Below are positions 49,254 to 58,518 of a DNA stretch of 64,000 bases, one piece after another. The stretch spans positions 4,960,001-5,024,000 of the forward strand of contig JAYKYS010000011.1 in assembly GCA_036924285.1 (NCBI GenBank), given 5' to 3'. Numbering within the stretch: position 1 is the first letter of the stretch; the number at the start of each line of letters is the position of its first letter. Made by a program: the position numbers and the translations under genes. This DNA is from Asterella californica (taxonomy: Eukaryota; Streptophyta; Marchantiopsida; Marchantiales; Aytoniaceae). The notes under the pieces are model-generated. The model ran no database searches. It was given only the letters and a program-made list of their open reading frames with translations, and was not told where the DNA came from.

Positions 49254-51271
49254 TGTCGTGTCATCGACTGGCTCCTATCTGAAATTCAGACTTTGATGCT
49301 TGTCGCTCCAAAGACACTCATGAGAAAGACAAGCTAGGCCCTAGCTTACAGACATTTGGCATCATTTCAGATCTCCATTTTCATCGCATAGATGGGTAGA
49401 GCTCCTAGTCAACTTTCCATAGGCACTTCGTCTACTTCATTTGGACACTTAGTGGAGAAGTTACAAGACTCGAAAGATGGAGAAAACAAGCTAAGCTCCA
49501 GTTTATGGACTTTTGGCACAACTTCGGATCTTCGCTTTCATCGCATCAGTGGATAGAGCTCTTTGTCAGCACTCCATAGGCACTTCGTCTACTTCGTTTG
49601 GACGCCTAGTGGAGGAGTTACAAGACTCGAAAGATGGAGAAAATAAGCTAAGCCTCAGCTCACGGGCTTTTGGCACAATTTTGGATCTCCACTTTCATCG
49701 CATCAATGGGTAGAGCTCATTGTCAGCTTTTCATAGGCACTTTATTTACTTCGTTTGGACGTCTAGTGAAGAAGTTATGCGACTCGAAAGAAGGAAAAAT
49801 CAAGCTAGGTCCTAGTTTACTTGCTGATTGGGTATTTGAGGCTTCAGGCGTTATATCAAAGACGCAAGGGGCCTGCTTCATTATTATTGAGAGAACTTCG
49901 TATGTACAGAGATTGATACAAGGAGGCTGCTTAAGAGGCTTGCTTGTTCCTGCGACTTGTCGGTGGACGTTTTGGAGAATTGGGAAGTCCGATACACGCG
50001 CGCAAGGTGTCATCGGGTTCAGATCTGTGCAGGCTATGCACAGGTTAAGATGGTTGGGGAAGAGATTGATCGAGAGATGTGTATTAAGAGAAATTGAGAC
50101 ACAGGAAGGCGATTTAGAGATTTCAGTTATCTGTGAAGGAGAGTTGGACCGTTCGAGCCGTTCTGGAGTCCAAACTTGCTGTCCTTGGATCCATCGGGAT
50201 CAGAACACCGAGTTCTACAGGAAATTGAAGATGATATCAAGTTTCATCAGACGGTTTAAGAGTTCTGTGTGAAATTGGCTCGCAGAGAAACGCTTGCGTC
50301 AGGTTTTTCATCGTCTGCGACCTAAAATTGGGTTGTTCTTTGCGATCGGTGTGCCAAGCTCTTCGTTCTTGGTGCCTACGCGACCAGGGAGTCTTCATCT
50401 ACGCATAGGAGAAGACAATACGTGGATTGGATTGTTGGTTTGGGTGAGGTGAGCGAGTGTGAGCCGCAAGGAGTCCATTTACATCAGTTTTTTGCAACCT
50501 GCGACCAAATTTCTTGCGTGGTTTTGCAAGGGGAACTCCAAACGACTTGTTTGGAGTCTCGTTGGGTTCGTGCTAGCTAGATCTATCTGCCAGGGAAGAC
50601 GAATATCAGTTTAGACGATCCGTTTGTGCGGTGTGTGCGGTTTTAAGCCGCAGGGAGGAGTTTTTGAAAGTTCGATCATATGCGATAACAAATCGGCGAT
50701 ATCTCGGCTGTTGGGAGTCGGATCTGAAGGTTTCTTGGGTTAACAGAGTCAGCGGAGGAGACCTTATCGACATCTGAAGTCCGTTCGGCGAAAGAAAGAA
50801 GTTCTCAGATAGGTCTTTTTCAATTTCTTCGCTACGGGTTTTGCTCTTTTGAGTTCATTAGAGTTCTGGTTGGCTATATACAGCTTGTGGTAGCTAGTCT
50901 TCGCTAAGAGTTTGTACATGGGTGTGGTTTGGACTTGGGTTCAGATCGCGTGATACTGCTGTGGCTCTGTTTGTTAGCAAAGGGAAGTTTCTCTTGCTTT
51001 GAGCTACGCTTCGGTGGTTTTGGGTCAGGATTGTGACTCAGGGGTTGTTTTTAGGGGCTTTTGAAGTAGATTATAGACTTCTATGGTCTGTATCTCAATT
51101 CTGTGCTCTTAGAAGAAAGAATCGGCAGTGTACATACATTTGGAGTTGATATATATCGCAGTATTTGTTTTCGTGGTTGTTTTTCTCTGTCTTGTCTTTG
51201 TTTCAGCACACAACATCTCCACAGCCAGGAACCTCGCGTTTTCCTAGACATCCTTCACGTAAAATCCGACA
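49254..51271 (+). repeat. 3' LTR of element A
   Basis: Matches 41235-43249 along its whole length with scattered substitutions and a 3-bp length difference. Carries the 157-bp units at 49331-49820. Confidence 0.9.
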
Positions 51272-51284
51272 CGAAAGCGTGAGA

Positions 51285-51432
51285 GAGGTATGCAAGCTTT
51301 CAGTGGTGTGAGAAGTGTAAAACTAGTAGGTCACCCATCCCAACACTATTCTTGAGCTTGCACACTTAACTCTGCAGTTCTTAGCTTTGGCTTTACCACT
51401 AGACCAATAGCTCTTGGTGTCTTCTAGGGATA
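51285..51432 (-). repeat. 5S-rRNA-like fragment with a tRNA-like A box (SINE or Cassandra-type)
   Basis: Read on the minus strand, 51384-51324 resembles the internal promoter of plant 5S rRNA: GAGTTAAGTGTGC (A box region) followed at normal distance by GGGATGGGTGACC (C box). Just upstream on that strand, GGTCTAGTGGTAAAGCC (about 51408-51392) resembles a tRNA A box. It is too diverged to be a working 5S gene. Known carriers of 5S-derived promoters in plants are 5S SINEs and the LTRs of Cassandra TRIM elements. It is wedged between the 3' end of element A and the 5' LTR of element D. Confidence 0.6.
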
Positions 51433-51667
51433 TGTCGCGCCCCTCATTCTCAAGATCAGGCGCAGACGCGAACAACAGAACCCTAGCGGACTTGCGCTAG
51501 GTTGGGAACGCTGCGAGTAGGACTTAACGGCGTGACCGGGAAGTCGGGATCAGATGAACCCTAAGTGGTTCTCTGAACCAAGGTTAGAACCTTGGGTTAG
51601 GACATAAAGGCCTACCCCAAGAGGGCCCCAGACGAACGCTGACCTAAGGGGGCGAGTCTAAGAACGG
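51433..51667 (+). repeat. 5' LTR of element D, first part
   Basis: 235 bp from TGTCGCGCCCC to the insertion point of element C (ACGG at 51664-51667). Continues at 59892. Confidence 0.75.
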
Positions 51668-53040
51668 TGTCGCGCCATTTGGCGGCTACATGCTTGACTT
51701 CTACTCCGACGCTTAGGTTTGGTAGTTCTAGAAGTTAGCTCATACTACTTCTAGTCCTTTATATATATGTTTGACACCTTTGCATACGGTGTTAATACTA
51801 TTTTGAGTCCTAGTAGGCTGATAGTATGTTAGTTATCTTGTTCAAGCATTTGTGCGCTTGTGCAAGTGACTTCTTACTTGTCTATGACGTTCAATGTACA
51901 TAACTTAGGGTTTCCATGCTGATAGTGGTTTGAGCTCATGGGTTGTACTTACTTGTCGCCCATGCACGCTTTCTAGCTAATTTAAGTTATTTTTCAGGGC
52001 TATGTGTCATTTTAGGTAGTTTAAGTTTTACGCTGGCACTCTAAGGGGCTTGACGTGGTAGCTTATGAGTGTAGATAAGTTACCAGGTAGTTTAAGGCAC
52101 AAAAGGACAGTCAAGTGGAGCTATGAACTCCCATTGGTCCATTTTTGTCTTTTGTAAAACTCTAAGTTTAGAAATAGAGCTCTAGAGGAGAGTTCGAAGA
52201 ATTGGTGAGGGATCTTCGAAATCTGAGAACACAGGAAGAGAGAGCTCGTCGTGCCAAGCACTGTCAGTGAAATTTTTGCTCGATTTGGATCAATAAACAA
52301 GGAGTTATGCCCAATTGAAGTTCGGATTGTGCCAAAACTGCATCACTTTTGTTGATTTTGGGGTTTTCGGTGCCAATTGCAGCAGAATTGAGGAAATCAC
52401 TTCAAAACTTCGTGGTTGCGTTCACTGTCAGGAGGGCTACGACTGTCCAAAAAGTTTCGAATCATTTGATTAATTGAGTAATTCAGGGCGGCCGCTGAAG
52501 CAGAGGGGGTCTGAAAAGCTCTTAATCTAGAGCAGCGACTTTAGAGAAGGAGATCTGGAGTTCTACAAACAATCAGGAGTCCCAACTTCACAGGGATGTT
52601 CAGCACCCTGTAGACTTCAAATACTGTGAGAAGATTTGAAATTCATCGAGCCAATTCTCTGTTCTATGTCTGAATAGCTATCTAGGTACCAGAAATTGCC
52701 ATAATTCTCTTATTCAGAACTTTTCTGTTCATATCTCCGTGTCAGAATTTGATCTCAGGTTGAAACTTCGTCTGTGAGTTCAGTAGTACCTCATTTGCAT
52801 GTAGGGGAAGTTTAGAAGTCTAAACCTTCATAGTTTTCCTCTCTTTGAGTGTCAAAGTTCACCGCTTAAGCCTATTACTACCAGTGAGACCTAAATTTCG
52901 CTTTTTGAGCATATCAGAGGATCCTACACTCCTGTGTGAGTGTTTATAGCTCCTGTTGTGACCTGAAAGCCAACCTCTTGAGTAAACAACCACAGCCAGA
53001 AGCCCGGCGCTTTCCTAGGTAGACGGATCACACTCCGACA
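51668..53040 (+). repeat. 5' LTR of element C
   Basis: Starts TGTCGCGCCATTTGG, ends CACTCCGACA. A TATATATA word at about 51759-51768 is a plausible TATA box near the LTR start. After the LTR and 11 bp comes TGGTGAACTCGACGTGAA (53052-53069), shared with A; this is the likely primer site position, but I do not recognise the matching tRNA. Confidence 0.93.
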
Positions 53041-53116
53041 TACTCTCTTTTTGGTGAACTCGACGTGAAACACCTAGGGTGGGAGTTTTCTTGAGAGTGT
53101 TACAGGATCAGATATC

Positions 53117-53680
53117 ATGGCCAACCAAGGATCATCAAGTGGGGGTGCTGCTGCTGCTCAGCAACCTATTCAGTTTGATGCTGCTACGATGAAGATGTTC
53201 CAGGCTTTTTCCATGTTTATGCAGCAGCAGCAGAGCACAGAGAGGAAGGAGGTATTAGCAACCAAGGCGTTGCAATCTGTGGTGCATCAGATGGATCAGT
53301 TCAAGGGGACAGATATTTCCAAGTATGTGCGATACTATGCTAGGGAGATGGAGGTGAACAAGGTACCTGAGAAGGAGATGGTGGAGAACTTTGAACTTGC
53401 TGTTGTCACTGAGATTCGTGGGCGTGTGAAGGAGCTCAAGCAGCAGCAAGGACAGAGTTGGGAGAGCTTTATGCGCGCTTTGAAGGAGGAGTACTACACT
53501 GAAGATTCAGAGAGGGTGACCAAGAGAACATTCTTGGAGTGGGTGGTGAAACCTAACAAAGGTTTGTCTGTAAATGAGTTGTTAAGGGAGTTTGATCGTC
53601 AATATGCTCAGCTTTCTAGGACAGAGAAGCTTACACTAGAGGTTGAGAAGACCGAGCTTTTCCTACAAGAGCGGACGTGA
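53117..53680 (+). CDS. Gag N-terminal part (element C)
   Basis: 187 codons starting MANQGSSSGGAAAAQQ, followed by a Gln-rich run (MFQAFSMFMQQQQS) and a helical capsid-like region that aligns with element A's gag. Forms the particle shell in LTR elements. The frame ends at a TGA (53678-53680) right where element A's gag continues into a coiled-coil stretch, and the continuation is in the next frame from 53677. The simplest reading is a one-base loss in a G run near 53670. A programmed shift is possible, but no slippery heptamer is evident. Confidence 0.8.
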   Translation: MANQGSSSGGAAAAQQPIQFDAATMKMFQAFSMFMQQQQSTERKEVLATKALQSVVHQMDQFKGTDISKYVRYYAREMEVNKVPEKEMVENFELAVVTEIRGRVKELKQQQGQSWESFMRALKEEYYTEDSERVTKRTFLEWVVKPNKGLSVNELLREFDRQYAQLSRTEKLTLEVEKTELFLQERT

Positions 53681-55488
53681 CTATTCAGGAGAAGCTTGAG
53701 CTGTTGCTGGAAGACAAGAGTGAGGAGAGAGGATTGAAGACTGACTGGAAGGAGGTTGAAGAGGCTGTTTCTTTGCTGGCCAAGAGACAGAGAAGAAGGG
53801 ACAAGGTGGTGGTAAGTGAAGCAGCACCTCTGATAATTCCTGTCAAGCAGTTGCCTACTAAGCCTGCTTTGGTAATTGCTAGAGAGGAAGACTCACCGCT
53901 TGATGAGTTGATTAAGGGTATGAAGGAGCTTAAGCTTAAGCTCACTAGGTTAGAAGAGAAGGAGCAGAATGTACAGCCTGCTATGCAGAGACCTCAGATG
54001 AGAGAAGGCTTTGTTCATCGTTGTATATGGTGTGATAGCCTAGACCATGTAAGGAGAGATTGTGGGGAGTTTTCAGATGCATTGAGGAAGGATCTGATCT
54101 TCTTCAAAGATGGTAAGATCCATTTGAGAGAGACTGGGATGATGTTGGGAACCAACTTTGGCAAGGGTGGTATGAAGAGACTTGTGAATGAGATATCAGC
54201 ATCACATGCTGTTTCTCTTGTGAATGCTGCTACCTGTGGAGTGAAAGTGGAGATGGAGAGAGAGAAAGGGACTACTGGGTTGTGGTCAGATGTAGTGCGG
54301 TCCGTAGCTAGAACAGAGCTAGACAAGGATGTGCTACGAAGGGTTGGCAACTCAATTAGAGAAACTACAGGATGGAATGACCCTGTGGATACTATGTCAG
54401 TGCATGCTTATGTTGCAAGAAGTCAGCATGAAGCTGTACTAGAAGAAAAACGCAGGAGGGAGGATGCAGGTGAGGCTTCTACAGCCAAACGACCTGCTAC
54501 AAGGAGTGAAAGGGCTAGACCAGAGGCAAGGCAGGAGACAACACCTACTCGGGAAGAGACTATGGAGGATCTACCACCTACAACACCAAAGGAGAAGGAG
54601 AGAAGCAAGGAGAAGGGTAAGATGCCTGCATACAAACTTCAGTCTGATATTGAGATTGCTACAGACCTGAAGCAGGTGTTAGAGAATCGTATCTTGAATG
54701 GGAAGGTTGAGTTTACCTTGGGTGAGATTCTTGGGATAGCAAAGCGTGAGTTCCATGAGGTTATCATAGATATCATCAAGAGGAAACGTCAGATTTTGGG
54801 TGAAGCAGCTACGCTTAATGCTCTAGGGACCAAACTGTCGGATGATGAGGAAGATGAGATTGCTGGTTACTGCTCTCAAGTATCAGAGGGAAGATCAGAT
54901 CAGCACGTGAGGTTTGAAGATGAGGTGGAAGCATCGCAGAAGAGTCATTATTCTCACAACCATTGGGCGAGAGCAACCACAGAGACCTTAGTGAAGCTAG
55001 GAGATCTAGAGGAACCTGTGGTGGCATTGATTGATCACGGCTCAGAGATTAATCTGATGTCTAAGGAGCTGTACAAGCGTGGGAGGTGGCCCATAGACAT
55101 CGACCATGGATGGCTTATCCGTGCTGCCAACAACCAGAGGGGAGAACTCTATGGTGCTTGTCCCAACATCAAGGTAACTGTGGGTGACATCAGTGATGTT
55201 CAGAATTTCTTTGTTCAAGACATGTCAACCTATCCTATCATTCTAGGGCAGCCTTACATTACTGCTGTTAGAATGGAGACACGAGTTATGGATGATGGTT
55301 CAGCCTATGCTAGGATACGTAGTAGAGACGGCAAAAGAGCTGTTCAGTTTTTGACCGTTGCTGCAGAACATGAGAGGAATCGTGACAGCTTGAGAGACCG
55401 TCCACTACCTAAGATTACTCAGGAGTTTAGAGAGTCTAGGGGTTTTGGCAGAGTACCATTGAAGAGCGAGACTTCAACGGTACAGTAG
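53677..55488 (+). CDS. Gag C-terminal part and protease (element C)
   Basis: About 603 codons, not ending at a natural polyprotein end. Residues 116-129 are a CCHC knuckle (CIWCDSLDHVRRDC) that binds RNA. A charged linker follows, then an aspartic-protease domain with LIDHGSEINLM at about 451-461. Its catalytic Asp is followed by His-Gly rather than Thr/Ser-Gly; element A shares the His, so this looks like a lineage trait. PIILGQPYITA lies where retropepsins have the ILG motif. The protease would cut the polyprotein during particle maturation. The frame ends at TAG (55486-55488), and RT continues in another frame that is already open by about 55450, so a one-base shift separates them. No ATG begins this frame; it continues gag. 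Confidence 0.8.
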   Translation: MTIQEKLELLLEDKSEERGLKTDWKEVEEAVSLLAKRQRRRDKVVVSEAAPLIIPVKQLPTKPALVIAREEDSPLDELIKGMKELKLKLTRLEEKEQNVQPAMQRPQMREGFVHRCIWCDSLDHVRRDCGEFSDALRKDLIFFKDGKIHLRETGMMLGTNFGKGGMKRLVNEISASHAVSLVNAATCGVKVEMEREKGTTGLWSDVVRSVARTELDKDVLRRVGNSIRETTGWNDPVDTMSVHAYVARSQHEAVLEEKRRREDAGEASTAKRPATRSERARPEARQETTPTREETMEDLPPTTPKEKERSKEKGKMPAYKLQSDIEIATDLKQVLENRILNGKVEFTLGEILGIAKREFHEVIIDIIKRKRQILGEAATLNALGTKLSDDEEDEIAGYCSQVSEGRSDQHVRFEDEVEASQKSHYSHNHWARATTETLVKLGDLEEPVVALIDHGSEINLMSKELYKRGRWPIDIDHGWLIRAANNQRGELYGACPNIKVTVGDISDVQNFFVQDMSTYPIILGQPYITAVRMETRVMDDGSAYARIRSRDGKRAVQFLTVAAEHERNRDSLRDRPLPKITQEFRESRGFGRVPLKSETSTVQ

Positions 55489-55547
55489 AGATAGGATTCT
55501 CGCCTGATCCAGTAGAGCATGAGGCTTTATCCACTGGCTTCTTAGGA

Positions 55548-57071
55548 TTGACGGCATGTGGGTCAGTGTGTTATAGGAAGGTTGAGAATCTGAAGAGGTT
55601 TGAGAGGCAACATGTGAAGTGTGTACAGCAGTCTTTGTGGGACAGTGGAGAGTTAGCAGGAGATGAATATATATCTGGAGTGTTTGAAGAGCAGTATTTG
55701 GTAGATACTATAGGGGAGTTGAAATCTATAGTAGAAAGTTCTGTAGATGATGTAGATAGAGTGGTGAGAGTGAGCTCCAAGGAGCTTTATGATGTAATTG
55801 ATAAGTTTATAGATCGACAAGAGGTGTATGTGGAGACCAAGTACAAGTCAGTGGCAAAGAAAGTTAAACCAGTGGCTTTGCCTTTACCACTCGACTACAA
55901 TCAGAAGATGGAGCAAGCTGCACGAGAACCGACGCTCAGAGGACCGAGAAGAATTGGGCACCAGTTCACAGAAACAACACTGAAGGAGCTGAGGATTGGA
56001 GGTGATGGGTTTCTTACTGAGCAAGAGAAGAAGAGCTTCAAGGAGATGTTATCTAGGCATGGTAAGGCGTTTGCGTTTGAGTCACATGAAGTAGGATGTG
56101 TAGATCCAAGTGTAGTTGCACCTATGGTAATCTTTACTATACCGCATGTGCCTTGGAATCTACGTCCTATCCCTGTGCCTAGAGCTCATCTGCCAAAGCT
56201 GATAGACTTGCTCAATGAGAGGATTAGGATGGGTATCTTGGAACCATCTATAGCTCCCTATTCTAGCAGATGGTTTACTGTTCCGAAGAAAAGTGGAGCT
56301 TTGAGATTCATTCAAGATATGCAGCCAGTTAACAAGGTAACTATCAGGAATATAGGTATAGGACCTATTGTAGACGAGTTTGCGGAGGCTTTTGCTGGTC
56401 GTGCTATCTATTCCATGGGAGACTTATATTCAGGTTATGACCAGTTTCAATTATCCTCTGAGAGTAAAGACTTGACTACAATGAGGACACCTTTAGGGTT
56501 ACTAAGGATGTGCACCTTACCGCAAGGTGCTACCAATTCGGTAGCACATATGATGAATGGCATGAACAAAGTTTTGAGGGACTTCATTCCTGAAAAAACT
56601 ATGCCATTCCTTGATGATTTGCCGATCAAAGGGTGTGCTGAGGAGGAGAAGAATGAGGTAAAAGATCAGAGGGGGTGCCGTAAGTTTGTAGCAGATCACA
56701 TAGCTGATTGTGATAAGATACTGAGTCGACTGGAAGAGGTTCATTTGACTTTATCAGGAGCCAAGTCTGTGTTTGGAGTACAAGAGGTGTTAATAGTGGG
56801 ACATCTGTGTGGATCTTATGGTCGGAAACCTTGTCCAAACAAGGTTGATGTCATCCGAAGGATGAAGGAGACATGTGGAGGTGAGAAGGTTTCTAGGAGC
56901 ATGTGTGTTTTATCATATATGGATTCCACACTTTGCACATGTAGCAGATCCGTTGTACAAGCTGCTGAGGAAGGGGCAAAGATTTCAGTGGCAAGAGGAG
57001 CAAAGCGAGTCTATGAGGAAGTTGAAGGATCTTTTAGCTTCACCACCAACTCTACGGAAGGTAACATATGA
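55548..57071 (+). CDS. Reverse transcriptase (element C), broken at its 3' end
   Basis: The open frame extends upstream to about 55450; 55548 is only a possible TTG start, and in the intact element this would be part of pol. RT fingers and palm: APYSSRWFTVPKKSGALRFI, then IYSMGDLYSGYDQFQL with the first catalytic Asp, LPQGATNSVAHMMNGMN, and active site TMPFLDDLPIKG at about residues 352-362 (FLDD where most Ty3 elements have Y-I/V-D-D). TLSGAKSVFGVQEVLIVGHL follows. Copies element RNA to DNA in the particle. From about 56870 this frame no longer matches relatives and the match shifts to the frame of the RNase H entry, so the last 65 residues are frameshift product. Confidence 0.85.
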   Translation: MTACGSVCYRKVENLKRFERQHVKCVQQSLWDSGELAGDEYISGVFEEQYLVDTIGELKSIVESSVDDVDRVVRVSSKELYDVIDKFIDRQEVYVETKYKSVAKKVKPVALPLPLDYNQKMEQAAREPTLRGPRRIGHQFTETTLKELRIGGDGFLTEQEKKSFKEMLSRHGKAFAFESHEVGCVDPSVVAPMVIFTIPHVPWNLRPIPVPRAHLPKLIDLLNERIRMGILEPSIAPYSSRWFTVPKKSGALRFIQDMQPVNKVTIRNIGIGPIVDEFAEAFAGRAIYSMGDLYSGYDQFQLSSESKDLTTMRTPLGLLRMCTLPQGATNSVAHMMNGMNKVLRDFIPEKTMPFLDDLPIKGCAEEEKNEVKDQRGCRKFVADHIADCDKILSRLEEVHLTLSGAKSVFGVQEVLIVGHLCGSYGRKPCPNKVDVIRRMKETCGGEKVSRSMCVLSYMDSTLCTCSRSVVQAAEEGAKISVARGAKRVYEEVEGSFSFTTNSTEGNI

Positions 57072-57531
57072 GTTGGGCAGATCTGTTATCCTTACTGTTG
57101 ATACTAGTCCTATTGGCATTGGATGGGCTGTAGGACAAGACGATGAGGATGGAAATAGATATGTGGTGCGTTTTGGAGCTAAGGTGTTAAGTTCACGGCA
57201 GAGAGACTACCCTCAGGTCAAGAGAGAGCTATGGGGAGTAGTTACTGCGATGAAGAGTGATAAGGAATACTTGATAGGAGCACTTGTGGTTGTGGAGACA
57301 GATTGTTTACCTCTCTTGGGAATGATCACTAGCTGTACAACTCCAGATATTGCTATGTTGAGGTGGATAGCATATATCAAGTCCTTGAACCCAGAGTTTA
57401 GACATATTGCAGGAAAAAACAATCCTGTGGCAGATATGTTATCAAGGGCTAGGTATTACGATGAGAAGGAAATGATAGATGACCAGGAGGATGTGGGAAC
57501 AGAGTTCTATTCTAGTGTTCTTGCTACATAA
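56875..57531 (+). CDS. RT connection and RNase H (element C)
   Basis: About 218 codons beginning VEVRRFLGACVFYHIW, the region after RT in Ty3 pol, then RNase H: VILTVDTSPIGIGWAVGQDD (first Asp), KRELWGVVTAMKSDKEY (Glu), VVETDCLPLL (Asp) and NPVADMLSRARY. RNase H removes the RNA template. It overlaps the end of the RT frame because of an indel near 56870. It ends at TAA (57529-57531), in frame with the integrase region that follows, so this stop alone separates RNase H from integrase. Confidence 0.82.
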   Translation: MEVRRFLGACVFYHIWIPHFAHVADPLYKLLRKGQRFQWQEEQSESMRKLKDLLASPPTLRKVTYELGRSVILTVDTSPIGIGWAVGQDDEDGNRYVVRFGAKVLSSRQRDYPQVKRELWGVVTAMKSDKEYLIGALVVVETDCLPLLGMITSCTTPDIAMLRWIAYIKSLNPEFRHIAGKNNPVADMLSRARYYDEKEMIDDQEDVGTEFYSSVLAT

Positions 57532-57555
57532 GATAGAAGCTGTTTTGCAGCTCCA

Positions 57556-58470
57556 TTGGAGTTATTTGAGAAAACTATGTATGATGGCGAGTGGTTGTAT
57601 CTTGGGCGCTATTTGAGTTCATTGGAAAGGCAAGAAGGCTGGTCTGATGCAGATTTCAAGAGGATCCGTAGAACAGCTTATGGTTACTTTTTACATGGAG
57701 GACATCTATGGAAGCGCCCTAAGCTACAAGGAGGTATACCGCAGCGGGTAGTATGTGATTTGGAATTGCAGCAGAAGCTGATCAAGGAGTTCCATGAGAG
57801 TTTATGGGCCGGTCATAGAGGAGTTTGGGCTACATTTGCCAAGATGAAGGAGAAGTATTGGTGGAAGGGTATGTATAAGGATGTAGTACAGTTTGTTTCA
57901 TCCTGTATACCCTGCCAGATGTATTCCAACGTACGTCATCGTGATGGATTGCATCCTACTTATCCTTTAGCCATTCATTACAAATGGGTAGTTGATCTGG
58001 TAACTATGCCATTTGGACTTGGACAAATAAGTTATCTAGTCTTGGCTAGAGAAGATCTATCTAACCAAGTCGAAGGTCATGCTCTGAGGACGAAGACCAC
58101 TGCTAGTGTCTGCCGCTTTCTACTTGAAGATGTTATTTGTAGGTATGGGTGTGTGGGAAAGATCACTGCAGATAGGGGTGAGCTGGATGCACAAGAAGCA
58201 GTTGAGTTCTTCAAGCGATTGGGAATCAAGTTGGCGTTAACCACTGCTTACAATCCTGAAGGGAATGGCAAGAGCGAAAGAGGTCATCCGCCAATCATCA
58301 AAGCTTTGGTAAAAGCTTGCAAGGTGCTCAAGATACCAGTCGCAGGGAAGAGAATCAAGCTCTTCAGAAGGAGAGGGGAGGACCAGAACATTGCAGAGCT
58401 TATTGAAGATGAAGCTGAAGACTCAATGGAGGTTGAAGATGAATTTGAAGCTGAAGCTGAAGAGTCTTGA
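57556..58470 (+). CDS. Integrase with a C-terminal deletion (element C)
   Basis: About 304 codons; the TTG at 57556 is not a real start, and the frame is continuous with RNase H except for one TAA. Zinc finger H80-H87-C117-C120 (HESLWAGH; SCIPC). Catalytic core D147 (WVVDLVTM), D206 (TADRGEL), E241 (GKSERGH), spaced D-35-E. After ALVKAC the sequence jumps to PVAGKRIKLFRRR. About 470 bp present in A (about 48560-49030) are missing, removing the THSS-to-WFGPYV region and most of the C-terminal DNA-binding domain while keeping frame. Integrase inserts the DNA copy in the nucleus; this form is unlikely to work alone. AREDLSNQVEGHALR is a block shared with A and B. Confidence 0.85.
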   Translation: MELFEKTMYDGEWLYLGRYLSSLERQEGWSDADFKRIRRTAYGYFLHGGHLWKRPKLQGGIPQRVVCDLELQQKLIKEFHESLWAGHRGVWATFAKMKEKYWWKGMYKDVVQFVSSCIPCQMYSNVRHRDGLHPTYPLAIHYKWVVDLVTMPFGLGQISYLVLAREDLSNQVEGHALRTKTTASVCRFLLEDVICRYGCVGKITADRGELDAQEAVEFFKRLGIKLALTTAYNPEGNGKSERGHPPIIKALVKACKVLKIPVAGKRIKLFRRRGEDQNIAELIEDEAEDSMEVEDEFEAEAEES

Positions 58471-58480
58471 TCTAGGTCTG

Positions 58481-58500
58481 GCACATACCGGAGGATGTGC
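58481..58500 (+). other. Conserved stem-loop before the polypurine tract (element C)
   Basis: Stem GCACAT/ATGTGC with loop ACCGGAGG. The element A counterpart is at 49216-49235. Confidence 0.7.
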
Positions 58501-58506
58501 AGGTTC

Positions 58507-58515
58507 AGAGGGGGT
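58507..58515 (+). promoter_or_regulatory. Polypurine tract (plus-strand primer) of element C
   Basis: AGAGGGGGT three bases before the 3' LTR. Identical core in element A (49242-49249). Confidence 0.75.
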
Positions 58516-58518
58516 CGA

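Larger units (their letters stand above)
41235..51271 (+). mobile_element. Element A: full-length but decayed Ty3 retrotransposon
   Basis: LTRs at 41235-43249 (2,015 bp) and 49254-51271 (2,018 bp), both TGTCGTGTC...CCGACA. Their first 230 bp differ at about 5% of positions, so this insertion is much older than C. The internal part has gag, protease, RT, RNase H and integrase in Ty3 order, in broken frames. The polypurine tract AGAGGGGG (49242-49249) abuts the 3' LTR by 4 bp. No clear target duplication: GCGT precedes the 5' LTR and recurs 6 bp after the 3' LTR. Confidence 0.92.

Noticed and set aside
53665..53685. Programmed frameshift between gag and pol in element C
   Set aside because: No slippery heptamer or stable downstream structure that I can see; element A reads through the same region in one frame, so a simple indel is more likely.
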